Shown: positions 25,339 to 32,871, counted from the first letter of the stretch. The stretch: 32,920 nucleotides of DNA from Desulfamplus sp. (GCA_015231615.1 JADGBE010000034.1:1-32920), one strand, 5' to 3'. Numbers and translations: made by a program. The notes: generated from the sequence alone by a model not told the origin.

Positions 25339-25740
25339 TTAACCTTTTTGGGATTGTTCTAATATTTTTTCTATCTCTTTTATAATATCAAATATGTCAG
25401 GCGTTTTTATAATGCCGACTACAGAGTTATCAGGATTATGCCTATGGTGGGGTGGATTAGGTAATGCGGGAAAATGTGGTGCATTATCCCATCTATATAT
25501 CAGATTGCCTTTAACATCTTGCCAATGGAAACTGTATTTTGAAAGAGAAAGGGTTTTATTAGAAAAAACCAAATATTCAAAAAATTCTGCCTCGCTTCCA
25601 TCAACAAATATTACCTTAAATCTTATCTTGCATTCAGCATAAGAAGTTTCTCGCCTTATTATTTTGTATGAGACGATATAATTATTTTCAATTAAAGATG
25701 CTTCAAGGGAATTAAAATGTTCAATTATGATCGTGTTCAT
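25339..25740 (-). CDS. TumE-like (DUF6516) toxin candidate
   Basis: 133 residues. The conserved core YSFHWQDVKGNLIYRWDNAP, followed by HFPALPNPPHHRH, is the signature I associate with DUF6516, annotated as TumE-family toxins. The catalytic mechanism is not inferred here; the His-rich PPHHRH stretch is a likely functional site. It overlaps the upstream small helical gene in a TAATG arrangement, as expected for a TA pair. It is the module furthest from the RM gene. Confidence 0.7.
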   Translation of the reverse strand: MNTIIIEHFNSLEASLIENNYIVSYKIIRRETSYAECKIRFKVIFVDGSEAEFFEYLVFSNKTLSLSKYSFHWQDVKGNLIYRWDNAPHFPALPNPPHHRHNPDNSVVGIIKTPDIFDIIKEIEKILEQSQKG

Positions 25741-26057
25741 TATTTAATAGACGACTCCAATAATTGATATTGTTTTTCAATGTTGTTAAGCATTTCTATT
25801 GTAGATGCCCATTCCACAAAATCTATTGAATCACCTAATTCACCTTTTTCATATTTATTATAAAAGAGAGCTGATTTTAGAGAGTATTGATTTTCAAATT
25901 GAGTTACATCGTTTAAAAGACGCTCTTTAATATCAGAGATTTTTTCAAATTCACGAACAAGCAGCTTATTGATAGTTGTTTCAATTACAGAATCAACTAT
26001 TGAATTATTTATAATGATGTATTCTTCAAGCCGTTTTATTTTTTCAAGTGTTGTCAT
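25740..26057 (-). CDS. Antitoxin partner of the TumE-like protein
   Basis: 105 residues, predicted largely helical, with charged heptad-like patterns (LEEYIIINNSIVDSVIETTI). The ending FYNKYEKGELGDSIDFVEWA, followed by STIEMLNNIEKQ, is typical of small proteins encoded next to DUF6516 genes. The antitoxin role is inferred from gene order and the TAATG overlap. The start lies 19 bases after the stop of a 3'-end copy of an MmeI-like gene. Confidence 0.6.
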   Translation of the reverse strand: MTTLEKIKRLEEYIIINNSIVDSVIETTINKLLVREFEKISDIKERLLNDVTQFENQYSLKSALFYNKYEKGELGDSIDFVEWASTIEMLNNIEKQYQLLESSIK

Positions 26058-26076
26058 ATGAATACAGTCCTTGTTT

Positions 26077-26172
26077 TTACGTGTTATTACTGCTAACTTT
26101 ATTAAATCTTTTCGATTTCTCCATCGACAAACAACTCACATATTTTTGATAAAGCTCAAATAGAAATGCAAC
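26077..26172 (-). pseudogene. 3'-end copy C of the MmeI-like gene
   Basis: 31 codons plus stop: VAFLFELYQKYVSC, then LSMEKSKRFNKVSSNNT. The first 14 residues equal the C-terminal motif of the RM protein at 27615-30416. The 30 bases at 26131-26160 are identical in all three copies. The tail differs but is likewise Lys/Ser-rich and ends in a stop just before the next antitoxin gene. Confidence 0.85.
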
Positions 26173-26194
26173 TTACTTTTTTAAAAGAAGATAT

Positions 26195-26584
26195 TTACCA
26201 TTTTTCAAATATTATATTTTCCACTTCTTTGAAATGCTCATCACGGCTTACCAGAATCAGATCATACTGGGAACTTATCGCCGCAATCCAAATGTCGTTT
26301 TCAGGTATTGGACGCCCTTTTTTTCTCAGAGCGTTCTTGATTTTACCATAACATCTTGCTGTTTCTATATTGCAATTGAGTATCACATTATCAGATGCAA
26401 ATTTTTCAATACGTTCTGTATTTTCAATTGCTCTGCTTGACTTATTCGCCCCGTAAAACAGTTCTCCTATAACTACAGCAGGGATAAAAACATCTTCTGC
26501 TTGATCAATTCTGTGAATAGCATCTTGATCGTTTGCGAATAGAGCTATAACTATATTAGTATCAAGAAGATATTTACCATTCAT
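26195..26584 (-). CDS. vapC: VapC-like PIN-domain ribonuclease toxin
   Basis: 129 residues from ATG at 26584, in the usual position just before KYLLDTNIVIALF; the longer form starts with an implausible 8-residue leader. PIN acidic residues are visible: LDTN (Asp), IGELFYG (Glu), ENDIWIAAIS (Asp) and LVSRDEHF (Asp). VapC toxins cut tRNA or rRNA. The gene overlaps the antitoxin by 11 bases. It is the middle module in the array behind the RM gene, bounded on both sides by copies of the RM gene's 3' end. Confidence 0.88.
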   Translation of the reverse strand: MNGKYLLDTNIVIALFANDQDAIHRIDQAEDVFIPAVVIGELFYGANKSSRAIENTERIEKFASDNVILNCNIETARCYGKIKNALRKKGRPIPENDIWIAAISSQYDLILVSRDEHFKEVENIIFEKW

Positions 26585-26855
26585 TGTTATCAACCCGTCC
26601 GCAGTCATTTTTTACAGCATCACTGATAACCCGCAAATCATCAGGAAGAATCAGACCAGCATATTTCAAAAGACTTTTGCCTGTTACTCCTCTTTTCTTT
26701 TTAAGAGACCCTGTTAAGCTGATTGTAGTGAGTTGAACATCTGCATCTGAAATAATAATAATTTCAACCTGTTCGCCTTTAAACTCTTTGACTTTATTAA
26801 AAGGTATAATAATACCATCAGGTGTTACAGTCTGTCTTATTCTAATAGCGTTCAT
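26574..26855 (-). CDS. vapB: VapB-like antitoxin
   Basis: 93 residues beginning MNAIRIRQTVTPDGIIIPF. AAGGAG lies 9 bases upstream and overlaps the TAA stop of 3'-end copy B (TAAGGAG), which sets this start over the longer frame from 26921. The N-terminal half looks like a small swapped-hairpin or Phd-like domain; the C-terminal part (KYAGLILPDDLRVISDAVKN) is typical of antitoxins paired with PIN toxins. The exact antitoxin class is uncertain. Confidence 0.75.
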   Translation of the reverse strand: MNAIRIRQTVTPDGIIIPFNKVKEFKGEQVEIIIISDADVQLTTISLTGSLKKKRGVTGKSLLKYAGLILPDDLRVISDAVKNDCGRVDNNEW

Positions 26856-26868
26856 GGTTACACGCTCC

Positions 26869-26979
26869 TTATTCATTCTTTGTCGATGATTTCTTGGTGC
26901 TTTTTGTTTTCTCTGGCACACAACTCACATATTTTTGATAAAGCTCAAATAGAAACGCCACCCGTTTAGCTTCAAGTTT
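26869..26979 (-). pseudogene. 3'-end copy B of the MmeI-like gene
   Basis: 36 codons plus stop: KLEAKRVAFLFELYQKYVSC, then VPEKTKSTKKSSTKNE. It aligns with the RM protein's C-terminus (KTEAERVAFLFELYQKYVSC, then LP and a basic tail). The identical 30-bp core is 26920-26949. It has no start and no upstream homology, because it begins inside the 3' end of the DUF5615 gene. Confidence 0.88.
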
Positions 26980-27351
26980 GAATAATATCTATTTTTCTTA
27001 TTCTGAACTTATCATTTTGAAATACACAGAAGCTGTTTCTTATCTGAGATGAGTAATTTTCCATAATATGTTTAACAATCTTTAACTTTTCTGCTCCCGT
27101 TGCGTCTTCCAATCTGAGCAATAGCACTCCGCAATGTTTCATAAAAGAGTGATAAACCAGCTCTCCAAAATCTTTATCCATAGTTACAACCATTCGATTT
27201 TCTAAAGCAGCAATATTAATAATTTCCTCGTCCTGCATACAAGGGTTAATATCTCTGACAGCTTTCGTATCGTAACCTTGTTCCTTTAAATAGTGTTCAA
27301 TTCCTATGCTACGCCAACATCAACGATGAATTTCAAATTAGATTCGCTCAT
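26972..27351 (-). pseudogene. DUF5615 PIN-like toxin gene with a frameshift
   Basis: The frame from ATG 27351 gives MSESNLKFIVDVGVA and then stops. The next frame continues the family pattern without loss: IGIEHYLKEQGYDTKAVRDI, NPCMQDEEIINIAA, MVVTMDKDFGEL. The two frames join at GTAGCATAGG (about 27304-27313) with one base missing. DUF5615 proteins are ~115-130 residues, and the fused product would fit. It overlaps the DUF433 gene by 14 bases, the normal TA order. Either it is inactivated, or the frame is restored by slippage or is a sequencing error. Confidence 0.8.
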
Positions 27352-27595
27352 GCTGACAATCGGACAGGAAATACCCGCCCTCTTTGACCAATTCTGTTAC
27401 ATACGCAAATACAGCCAGAAAATCCTCTTTCTCAAGTTCGGGGTATTCCTCAAGAAGTTCTTGTTCAGATATACCGCTCGCAAGTGAACGCAAAATCTGT
27501 TCTACTGAAATTCTCATTCCTCTAATAGTTGGTTTACCTATCAATATCAAAGGGTTTACGGTGATTCTTGAGAGTAAATTATGATTTTTGAACAT
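27338..27595 (-). CDS. DUF433-family antitoxin
   Basis: 85 residues: RITVNPLILIGKPTIRGMRI, SVEQILRSLASGISEQELLE, EYPELEKEDFLAVFAYV. This is the DUF433 family, a small winged-helix-like protein paired with DUF5615 PIN-like toxins. AAGGAG precedes the ATG, and the gene starts 19 bases after the stop of the RM gene. It is first in the TA array. Confidence 0.88.
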   Translation of the reverse strand: MFKNHNLLSRITVNPLILIGKPTIRGMRISVEQILRSLASGISEQELLEEYPELEKEDFLAVFAYVTELVKEGGYFLSDCQHERI

Positions 27596-27614
27596 AAATC
27601 GCTCCTTCTTAAAT

Positions 27615-30416
27615 TTACGATTTGTTTTTCTGTTTCCTAATCGTTTTAGGTTTATCTACTGGCAAACAACTCACATATTTTTGATAAAGCTCAAACAAAA
27701 ACGCCACTCTTTCAGCTTCTGTTTTAAATTTTACCTTACCGTAAGCAGCATCAACAGCCTTATCAAGTGTTTGGTGAGCTTTTAAAAGGGTAGGGGGCAT
27801 GGTTAAAGGATCGTAAAGGTCAGCAAGTGATGACTCTGGAAATTGCGAGCGTGCATCAAGCACTACTTGAGCCGCATCTTCAATTGCTTTTTTATGTTTA
27901 TCTGTGGGATTTTCAGGCCATGGGAAGTTGTTGTAAACAATGCCTGCTGAATAACGATAATCACTTTTTAGCCTACCACAAACTGTCCGCATCCAAGAGT
28001 TGTGCATTAAAGATGTTAAAATGCCAAAATGATATAGAGTCGCGTTGGGAAGAAACAAACAAGAATCTGCAACTATATGCTCTTTTGAAAAAAATCCTAA
28101 AGGAATATATTGTCTATTTTCTGAAGAGTGGCGAGGAATCAAAAGATAATTACTATTAGGTTGGCGTATTTCTCCAAAGAGAGCTGGATATGCAGCGAGT
28201 TTATTTGTTGCCTCACGAGAACTTGTAAGACGATTTTCTTTAACTTTTTCTAACCGTTTCAATAAAAGAGGCATTGATTGAATATCTTGTGGAGTTGCAT
28301 TAACAAGCCAGAAACACCAACGAGATTTTCCATTTATAAATTCATCCGCACTCATAAATGACTTTATCCAAGGTTCAGCTTTTGGTTCTGCATCTAAAAA
28401 ATCAGTTTTTCCAGCATCGTCCAATAATAGATAACCACCATCATTTGGCATGTTACCAAATGACAATTCACATATATTGCAGAGTGTTTTTCTACGGTTG
28501 ATAAAAACAATATCTGGTGCATCAACCAAATAAGGATTTATATTTTTAACCTGAACCTGATGCGGTTCGCCTTTTATATCTTCGTATTCAAACAACCACT
28601 TTGGTGAAATATCTTCAGTAGAAAAGCCTATAATCACACAATGAACAGCGGCTTTGCCTCTGGCTTCGTTATTCCATTGAAAAGTTCGATGAGCAAAAAA
28701 TATCTTGATTCCTTGTGAAAGCATCCAACTCCACAAAACCCCGACCTGTTCGCCCTGTGTGATTGAATTGGTAGAGACAAATGCACATTTGACAGAAGTT
28801 TGTTGAATTATTTTTGCAGCCTTGACATACCAAGCAGCCACAAAATCAAGCAATCCAGCATTTTTGATATTTCCGAAAGCTTGAGCAACATCAGCACGCT
28901 GAGAATCGTTCATAAATTTTGCACCCACAAACGGCGGATTGCCCATTATGTAGCTTAACTTTTCTGCAGGAATAATCTCATTCCAATCAATTTGAAGAGC
29001 ATTACCACAAATAATTTTGCTGCTGGAACTTAGTGGAATACGTGCAAAATAGAGTCCAAATTCCTCTGAAACAAGCAGATTCATCTGGTGATCCATGAGC
29101 CATAAAGCAACTTGAGCAATTTGAGCTGGAAACTCCTCAATCTCAATTCCGTAGAATTGATCAACATTGAGCTTGATCATGAATTTAATATCAATATCAA
29201 AAGTTTCCTGTTTATAACCTCGCAAAGCACGTAAAACATCAAGCTCTAAAAGCCGTAATTCCCGATAAGTTATAACAAGAAAATTGCCGCAACCGCAGGC
29301 AGGGTCAAGAAAAGTCAAAGTTCGTAGTTTGTCGTGAAACTCATTGAGCTTTTTCTTATTACTTTTTATAGCCTCAAACTCTTCACGCAACGAGTCTAAA
29401 AACAGCGGTTTTATAACTTTTAAGATATTCTTTTCACTTGTGTAATGGGCACCTAAATTACGTCTTGCCGTTTTATCCATGATTGATTGAAACAGCGATC
29501 CAAAAATCGCTGGTGAAATTTTACTCCAATCCAAAGCACAGCAATCAAGCAGAGTTTGACGCATCGAACTATCAAAACTTGCAGTTGGAATCATCTCTTC
29601 AAACAATTTGCCGTTGATGTATGGAAAAGCTGCAAGCTGTTCATCAAGGATTTTAGAACGTTTTTTCTCTGGAGTGTTAAGAACTTGAAATATTGTGTTG
29701 ATGTCTGAACCAAGATCAGAACCATCTTGATTTGTTCTATCTTCAATGTAATCTTGAAACTGCTGCCGCTCAAAGATGCCCGTATCCTCTGCAAACATAC
29801 AAAACAAAAGACGCACTAAATAGAGTTCAAGAGCATGACCATCATAACCAGCTTCTTTCATAATATCGTGGAGTTTACCCATCTGTTCAGCAGCTTGGAT
29901 ATTTACAGGGTCTTGTTCTTGAATCTTGTGCGTTTGATAACCAGCGATAAATCCAAAGAGTTTTACATACTTGTGCAAATCTTTTAATGCAAATTCTTGG
30001 TAATTGCAGGATAGGGTAGGGGAATTATCATTTGATAATATCGTTTGTGTTGATACTTCTAAGTCATAAAGACGGAATCTTTCAAAATCAGATACAAGAA
30101 CATATTTGGGCAAATCACGTTCCTTAATGCCTTCAAAATAATCAAGAGCTTGTGTGTAAGCCTTATCAAGACTTTTTCCGCGTGATTTATGTTCAACAAT
30201 AAGCACACCTTTCCAGAAAAGGTCTATAAATCCTTGTTTATTGCCAAGTTTTTTTACTGGCTCTTCAAACGATGCAACACGTCTTCTGCTGATGCCGAAT
30301 ATATCAAAAAATCCGTCCCAAAAAGATTTAGCTTCAGCATCTTCTGATTTTTCGTTTTCCCACTCTTTTGAGAATGCAAGTGAGCGGGTTTTTATTTCGT
30401 TCCAGCTTATTGGCAT
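27615..30416 (-). CDS. MmeI-like type IIL restriction-modification enzyme
   Basis: 933 residues, one polypeptide. The N-terminal nuclease has Asp65-X9-Glu75-X-Lys77 (FIDLFWKGVLIVEHK), the same spacing as MmeI. A helical linker follows with GAHYTSEKNI (322-331). The gamma-class N6-adenine methylase has motif I DPACGCGNFL (371-380) and motif IV NPPF (493-496). A target-recognition region and a Lys-rich tail close the protein. It would both methylate one strand and cut downstream of its site. The gene begins 6 bases after btuD ends and precedes three TA modules. Its last ~25 codons recur twice downstream. Confidence 0.9.
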   Translation of the reverse strand: MPISWNEIKTRSLAFSKEWENEKSEDAEAKSFWDGFFDIFGISRRRVASFEEPVKKLGNKQGFIDLFWKGVLIVEHKSRGKSLDKAYTQALDYFEGIKERDLPKYVLVSDFERFRLYDLEVSTQTILSNDNSPTLSCNYQEFALKDLHKYVKLFGFIAGYQTHKIQEQDPVNIQAAEQMGKLHDIMKEAGYDGHALELYLVRLLFCMFAEDTGIFERQQFQDYIEDRTNQDGSDLGSDINTIFQVLNTPEKKRSKILDEQLAAFPYINGKLFEEMIPTASFDSSMRQTLLDCCALDWSKISPAIFGSLFQSIMDKTARRNLGAHYTSEKNILKVIKPLFLDSLREEFEAIKSNKKKLNEFHDKLRTLTFLDPACGCGNFLVITYRELRLLELDVLRALRGYKQETFDIDIKFMIKLNVDQFYGIEIEEFPAQIAQVALWLMDHQMNLLVSEEFGLYFARIPLSSSSKIICGNALQIDWNEIIPAEKLSYIMGNPPFVGAKFMNDSQRADVAQAFGNIKNAGLLDFVAAWYVKAAKIIQQTSVKCAFVSTNSITQGEQVGVLWSWMLSQGIKIFFAHRTFQWNNEARGKAAVHCVIIGFSTEDISPKWLFEYEDIKGEPHQVQVKNINPYLVDAPDIVFINRRKTLCNICELSFGNMPNDGGYLLLDDAGKTDFLDAEPKAEPWIKSFMSADEFINGKSRWCFWLVNATPQDIQSMPLLLKRLEKVKENRLTSSREATNKLAAYPALFGEIRQPNSNYLLIPRHSSENRQYIPLGFFSKEHIVADSCLFLPNATLYHFGILTSLMHNSWMRTVCGRLKSDYRYSAGIVYNNFPWPENPTDKHKKAIEDAAQVVLDARSQFPESSLADLYDPLTMPPTLLKAHQTLDKAVDAAYGKVKFKTEAERVAFLFELYQKYVSCLPVDKPKTIRKQKNKS
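27667..27696 (-). repeat. 30-bp core, copy A (inside the RM gene 3' end)
   Basis: Codes for FELYQKYVSC. It is identical base for base to 26920-26949 (copy B) and 26131-26160 (copy C); spacings are 747 and 789 bp. Confidence 0.95.
30011..30022 (+). repeat. ATAGGGTAGGGG microrepeat in the RM gene
   Basis: It lies antisense to the coding strand, which reads through it as NSPTLSCN. An ATAGGGTAGGG core is shared with cobL and btuC copies. Confidence 0.5.
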
Positions 30417-30422
30417 TTGTTT

Positions 30423-31244
30423 TTAATTAACTCCGGATGGTGTAGGGTAAAAATAAGCCTGTTTTGCTCGTGAATATGGGTTGTATTCCACTTTGGGTTT
30501 CACGTGAAACACGGTTTCGATAATCTCTTCAGTCATAACTTCGTCAGTTTGACCTGATGCTATTATTTCACCATTTTTCATAAATACAAGTTCATCAGAC
30601 CAGATTGCAGCAAGGTTTATGTCATGAAAAACTGAGACTATGGTTCTGTTATGCTCTTTTACCTCTTTTCTCACTAAGTTAAGAAGGCGTATAGTGTGGC
30701 TTATATCCATATTTGAGAATGCTTCGTCTAAAAAAAGCAAAGGAGTATCTTGTGATAATGCTCTTGCAAATACGCATCTTTGACGCTCTCCACCACTTAA
30801 ATCTGTTATTTTTCTATGTGCAAATTTATCTGTGCCAGTTAGCTCCATGACTTTGTTGACTACATCTATATCTTTTTTAGATGGATTGGCAAACCTTCCA
30901 ATGTATGGGTGTCTGCCCATCATAACCACCTCTTTAACTGTGAATGGAAAGTTAATATTATAGTTTTGGGAAACAACGGCAATCTTTTTTGCAATTTCTC
31001 TTTTAGGCATAGATAAGATATTTTTTTCACGTGAAACACCGTCTTTGACTACAACTTTGCCAGATATTGGCTTTAAATGTCCAATCATTAAATCGAGTAA
31101 GGTTGTTTTTCCGCAGCCATTTGTACCTAAAATTGAATAAAATTTGCAAGCTTCAAAACTTAAAGAGACATTGTTAATCACAGCAGGGTAGGGCAGGGTT
31201 GAGAAGTTATCGTAGGTAAAGTTGAGGTTTTCTAATTTTATCAT
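30423..31244 (-). CDS. btuD: BtuD/FecE-type ABC transporter ATPase
   Basis: 273 residues. Walker A is GTNGCGKTT, the signature is LSGGERQRCVFARALS, and Walker B is LLFLDEAFSNMD, with the H-loop in VSVFHDINLAA. It powers import of a corrinoid (inferred) through the BtuC-like permease, which ends 6 bases upstream. It carries two parS-like palindromes and an AGGGTAGGGCAGGGTT microrepeat that yields the odd STLPYPAVI stretch near the N-terminus. It is the last transporter gene before the RM/TA island. Confidence 0.9.
   Translation of the reverse strand: MIKLENLNFTYDNFSTLPYPAVINNVSLSFEACKFYSILGTNGCGKTTLLDLMIGHLKPISGKVVVKDGVSREKNILSMPKREIAKKIAVVSQNYNINFPFTVKEVVMMGRHPYIGRFANPSKKDIDVVNKVMELTGTDKFAHRKITDLSGGERQRCVFARALSQDTPLLFLDEAFSNMDISHTIRLLNLVRKEVKEHNRTIVSVFHDINLAAIWSDELVFMKNGEIIASGQTDEVMTEEIIETVFHVKPKVEYNPYSRAKQAYFYPTPSGVN
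30496..30511. promoter_or_regulatory. parS-like ParB site 4
   Basis: GGTTTCACGTGAAACA matches the parS consensus at 15 of 16 positions, near the 3' end of the btuD gene. Confidence 0.7.
31023..31038. promoter_or_regulatory. parS-like ParB site 5
   Basis: TTTTTCACGTGAAACA matches the parS consensus at 15 of 16 positions, inside the btuD gene. Confidence 0.65.
31185..31200 (+). repeat. AGGGTAGGGCAGGGTT microrepeat in the btuD gene
   Basis: It is antisense to the gene, which reads it as TLPYPA. It shares AGGGTAGGGCAGGGT with the cobL copy at 22477-22493. Confidence 0.55.
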
Positions 31245-31250
31245 AATAGA

Positions 31251-32333
31251 TTATCTTACACTCCCACGTTTAAATATCCAGCAAAAAACAGGTCCTCCAA
31301 TCAAAGCTGTTAAAATTCCAATTGGGATTTCATAAGGAAGAACAGCACGGGTAATTGTATCTGCCGCTAAGAGCAAAAGTGAACCTGTAAGCATAGAAAT
31401 TGGAATCAAGGATCGGTTATCAGGACCATTTATAAACCTCACTATGTGTGGAACTAACAAACCCACAAATCCGATAATTCCAGATACAGATACTGAAACT
31501 GCGGCAACCATTGAACCTGTAATAAGTAAAATCAGAGTTACCCGTTTAGTATCAACTCCAAGAGTTGAGGCTGACCGTTCCCCAAGAGATATAAGGTTTA
31601 AATCTCTTGCAAACACAAAAGCCACAACAGACCCGACTATAAGAAAGAGTAAGGTAACCACAACATCTGTCCACGTTTTTGAGGCAAAGCTGCCCATTAA
31701 CCAAAATATGATTATAGCAACTTGCTCATCTGCTATATATTTGAGGAAGCTGATGCCAGCAGATAAGATTGAAGCAACTATAATACCAGAGAGTATAAGA
31801 TTGTTTGAAGATAGGGTAGGGTGGTTCTGTTTGCCAGTGTAGGAGAGAAAGATTACAAAAAAGAGTGTAAGAGATGCACCTGCAAATGCAAAAAGAGGAA
31901 CAGAGACAAAAGCAGCACCAAGATTCAGCAGAATGGCAACAGAAGCCCCAAACGCAGCACCAGCAGAGACTCCAAGTGTGTAGGGGTCAGCAAGCGGATT
32001 AAGCAAAATTCCCTGAAAGATTACACCTGATAGTGCCAAAGCAGCACCAACTGCTGCACAGGTAAGAATTCTTGGAAGCCGAACCTCCATCACAATAGTA
32101 GTTGATTTATCTGAAATAGCTGGAAAAGCATCATTAATATATGCAATCAAATTGTGGTTATTAATAATTTTAGATGCTACAATTCTTAGTATATCAAAGA
32201 ATTCAATTTTCACGTAACCCATAGAAGCAGATAGAGTTATCAATCCAACAAGCATAAAAAATAAGATAACTACGAAGGTAGCTTTATTTATTAGTGATAT
32301 TGTGTAATTAGGTTTATCTAACTCACTCTCCAT
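31251..32333 (-). CDS. btuC: BtuC/FecCD-family ABC transporter permease
   Basis: 360 residues with about ten hydrophobic segments. FecCD/BtuC hallmarks are RLPRILTCAAVGAALALSG, NPLADPYTLGVSAGAAFGAS, and GIIGFVGLLVPHIVRFI. The start at 32333 (MESELDKP) is chosen because the earlier starts (TTG 32429, ATG 32387) lie in or before the terminator hairpin of the riboswitch leader, so they belong to the leader. It imports corrinoid with BtuD and BtuF (inferred from the riboswitch). An ATAGGGTAGGG microrepeat lies at 31811-31821, coding HPTLSS. Confidence 0.9.
   Translation of the reverse strand: MESELDKPNYTISLINKATFVVILFFMLVGLITLSASMGYVKIEFFDILRIVASKIINNHNLIAYINDAFPAISDKSTTIVMEVRLPRILTCAAVGAALALSGVIFQGILLNPLADPYTLGVSAGAAFGASVAILLNLGAAFVSVPLFAFAGASLTLFFVIFLSYTGKQNHPTLSSNNLILSGIIVASILSAGISFLKYIADEQVAIIIFWLMGSFASKTWTDVVVTLLFLIVGSVVAFVFARDLNLISLGERSASTLGVDTKRVTLILLITGSMVAAVSVSVSGIIGFVGLLVPHIVRFINGPDNRSLIPISMLTGSLLLLAADTITRAVLPYEIPIGILTALIGGPVFCWIFKRGSVR
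31811..31822 (+). repeat. ATAGGGTAGGGT microrepeat in the btuC gene
   Basis: It is antisense to the gene and read as HPTLSS in a periplasmic or cytoplasmic loop between membrane helices. Confidence 0.5.
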
Positions 32334-32370
32334 GCAATTTTGTTTCCCATTAATCTTAATTGAAATATTG

Positions 32371-32413
32371 CAAAAAAAACTCCCCATATCGTTTTGTATG
32401 CGATATGGGGAGT
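32371..32413 (-). terminator. Intrinsic terminator of the cobalamin riboswitch leader
   Basis: On the minus strand a 13-bp perfect stem (ACTCCCCATATCG / CGATATGGGGAGT, 32379-32413, 9-base loop) is followed at once by a run of eight T's. It lies between the riboswitch and the btuC start, so cobalamin binding probably favours termination here. Confidence 0.85.
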
Positions 32414-32436
32414 CCGTATTTATCCTCAAATTTGTA

Positions 32437-32479
32437 ATATTGTCCCACCCGAACCTCGCGAAAGCAGGGACTACAATAT
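32437..32479 (-). promoter_or_regulatory. Hairpin between the riboswitch and the terminator
   Basis: ATATTGTAGTCCC and GGGACAATAT pair with a 2-base bulge. It could be part of the expression platform, or a spacer hairpin. I did not find an obvious mutually exclusive pairing with the terminator by eye. Confidence 0.4.
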
Positions 32480-32482
32480 CTA

Positions 32483-32660
32483 TTCAGGCAGGTTTTCTGA
32501 CTTCCGGATCAACTTACTTTCTGCATCTTCCCATCATTACCTCTTGTTTCAAAAATGAATTAAGAGATAATAAACAGTGATATAGGGCAGATTTCATACT
32601 CGGTTACAGCGGCGGGTCCGTTCCTGACTTTCACAGGATTCCCTTTTTTAAGCACCTGAA
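32483..32660 (-). ncRNA. Cobalamin (AdoCbl-type) riboswitch
   Basis: On the minus strand the conserved B12-box elements appear in order: GGGAATCCTGTGAAAGTCAG, GAACGGACCCGCCGCTGTAA, CCG, then GGAAGTCAGAAAACCTGCC. P1 closes with TTCAGGT (5') and GCCTGAA (3'). It controls the btuC-led operon for corrinoid uptake and synthesis. Confidence 0.95.
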
Positions 32661-32689
32661 ATTAAACTTTAATATCTAAAAAACAGCGT

Positions 32690-32718
32690 AACCTAAGATT
32701 ATTTTTTTTATAAGTCAA
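32690..32718 (-). promoter_or_regulatory. Possible sigma-70 promoter for the riboswitch operon
   Basis: TTGACT (32713-32718) and TAGGTT (32690-32695) are separated by 17 bases, which would place the start of transcription about 25 bases before the riboswitch P1. The -10 match is weak. Confidence 0.35.
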
Positions 32719-32871
32719 TTAATTTCTTACTGTAAATAATTCGGGACTGTAAATATTTCAGGGAAAGAGCTGGTGTTTGAAATTGACGTTGGATTGAGGC
32801 AGTGGGCTTAAACTGTTCTACAATTTTTTCCAAATAGATTCTTTGTGTTCCATTTATTGATTCTTAAATCC

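Noticed and set aside
25339..27696. Integron-type gene cassette array
   Set aside because: No integrase is visible and the repeats are not attC-like; they encode the C-terminus of the RM protein and lack the paired inverted sites.
32334..32429. N-terminal extension of the btuC gene to the TTG at 32429
   Set aside because: This stretch contains the riboswitch terminator hairpin and T-run, so it is leader RNA; the encoded residues do not resemble a BtuC N-terminus.
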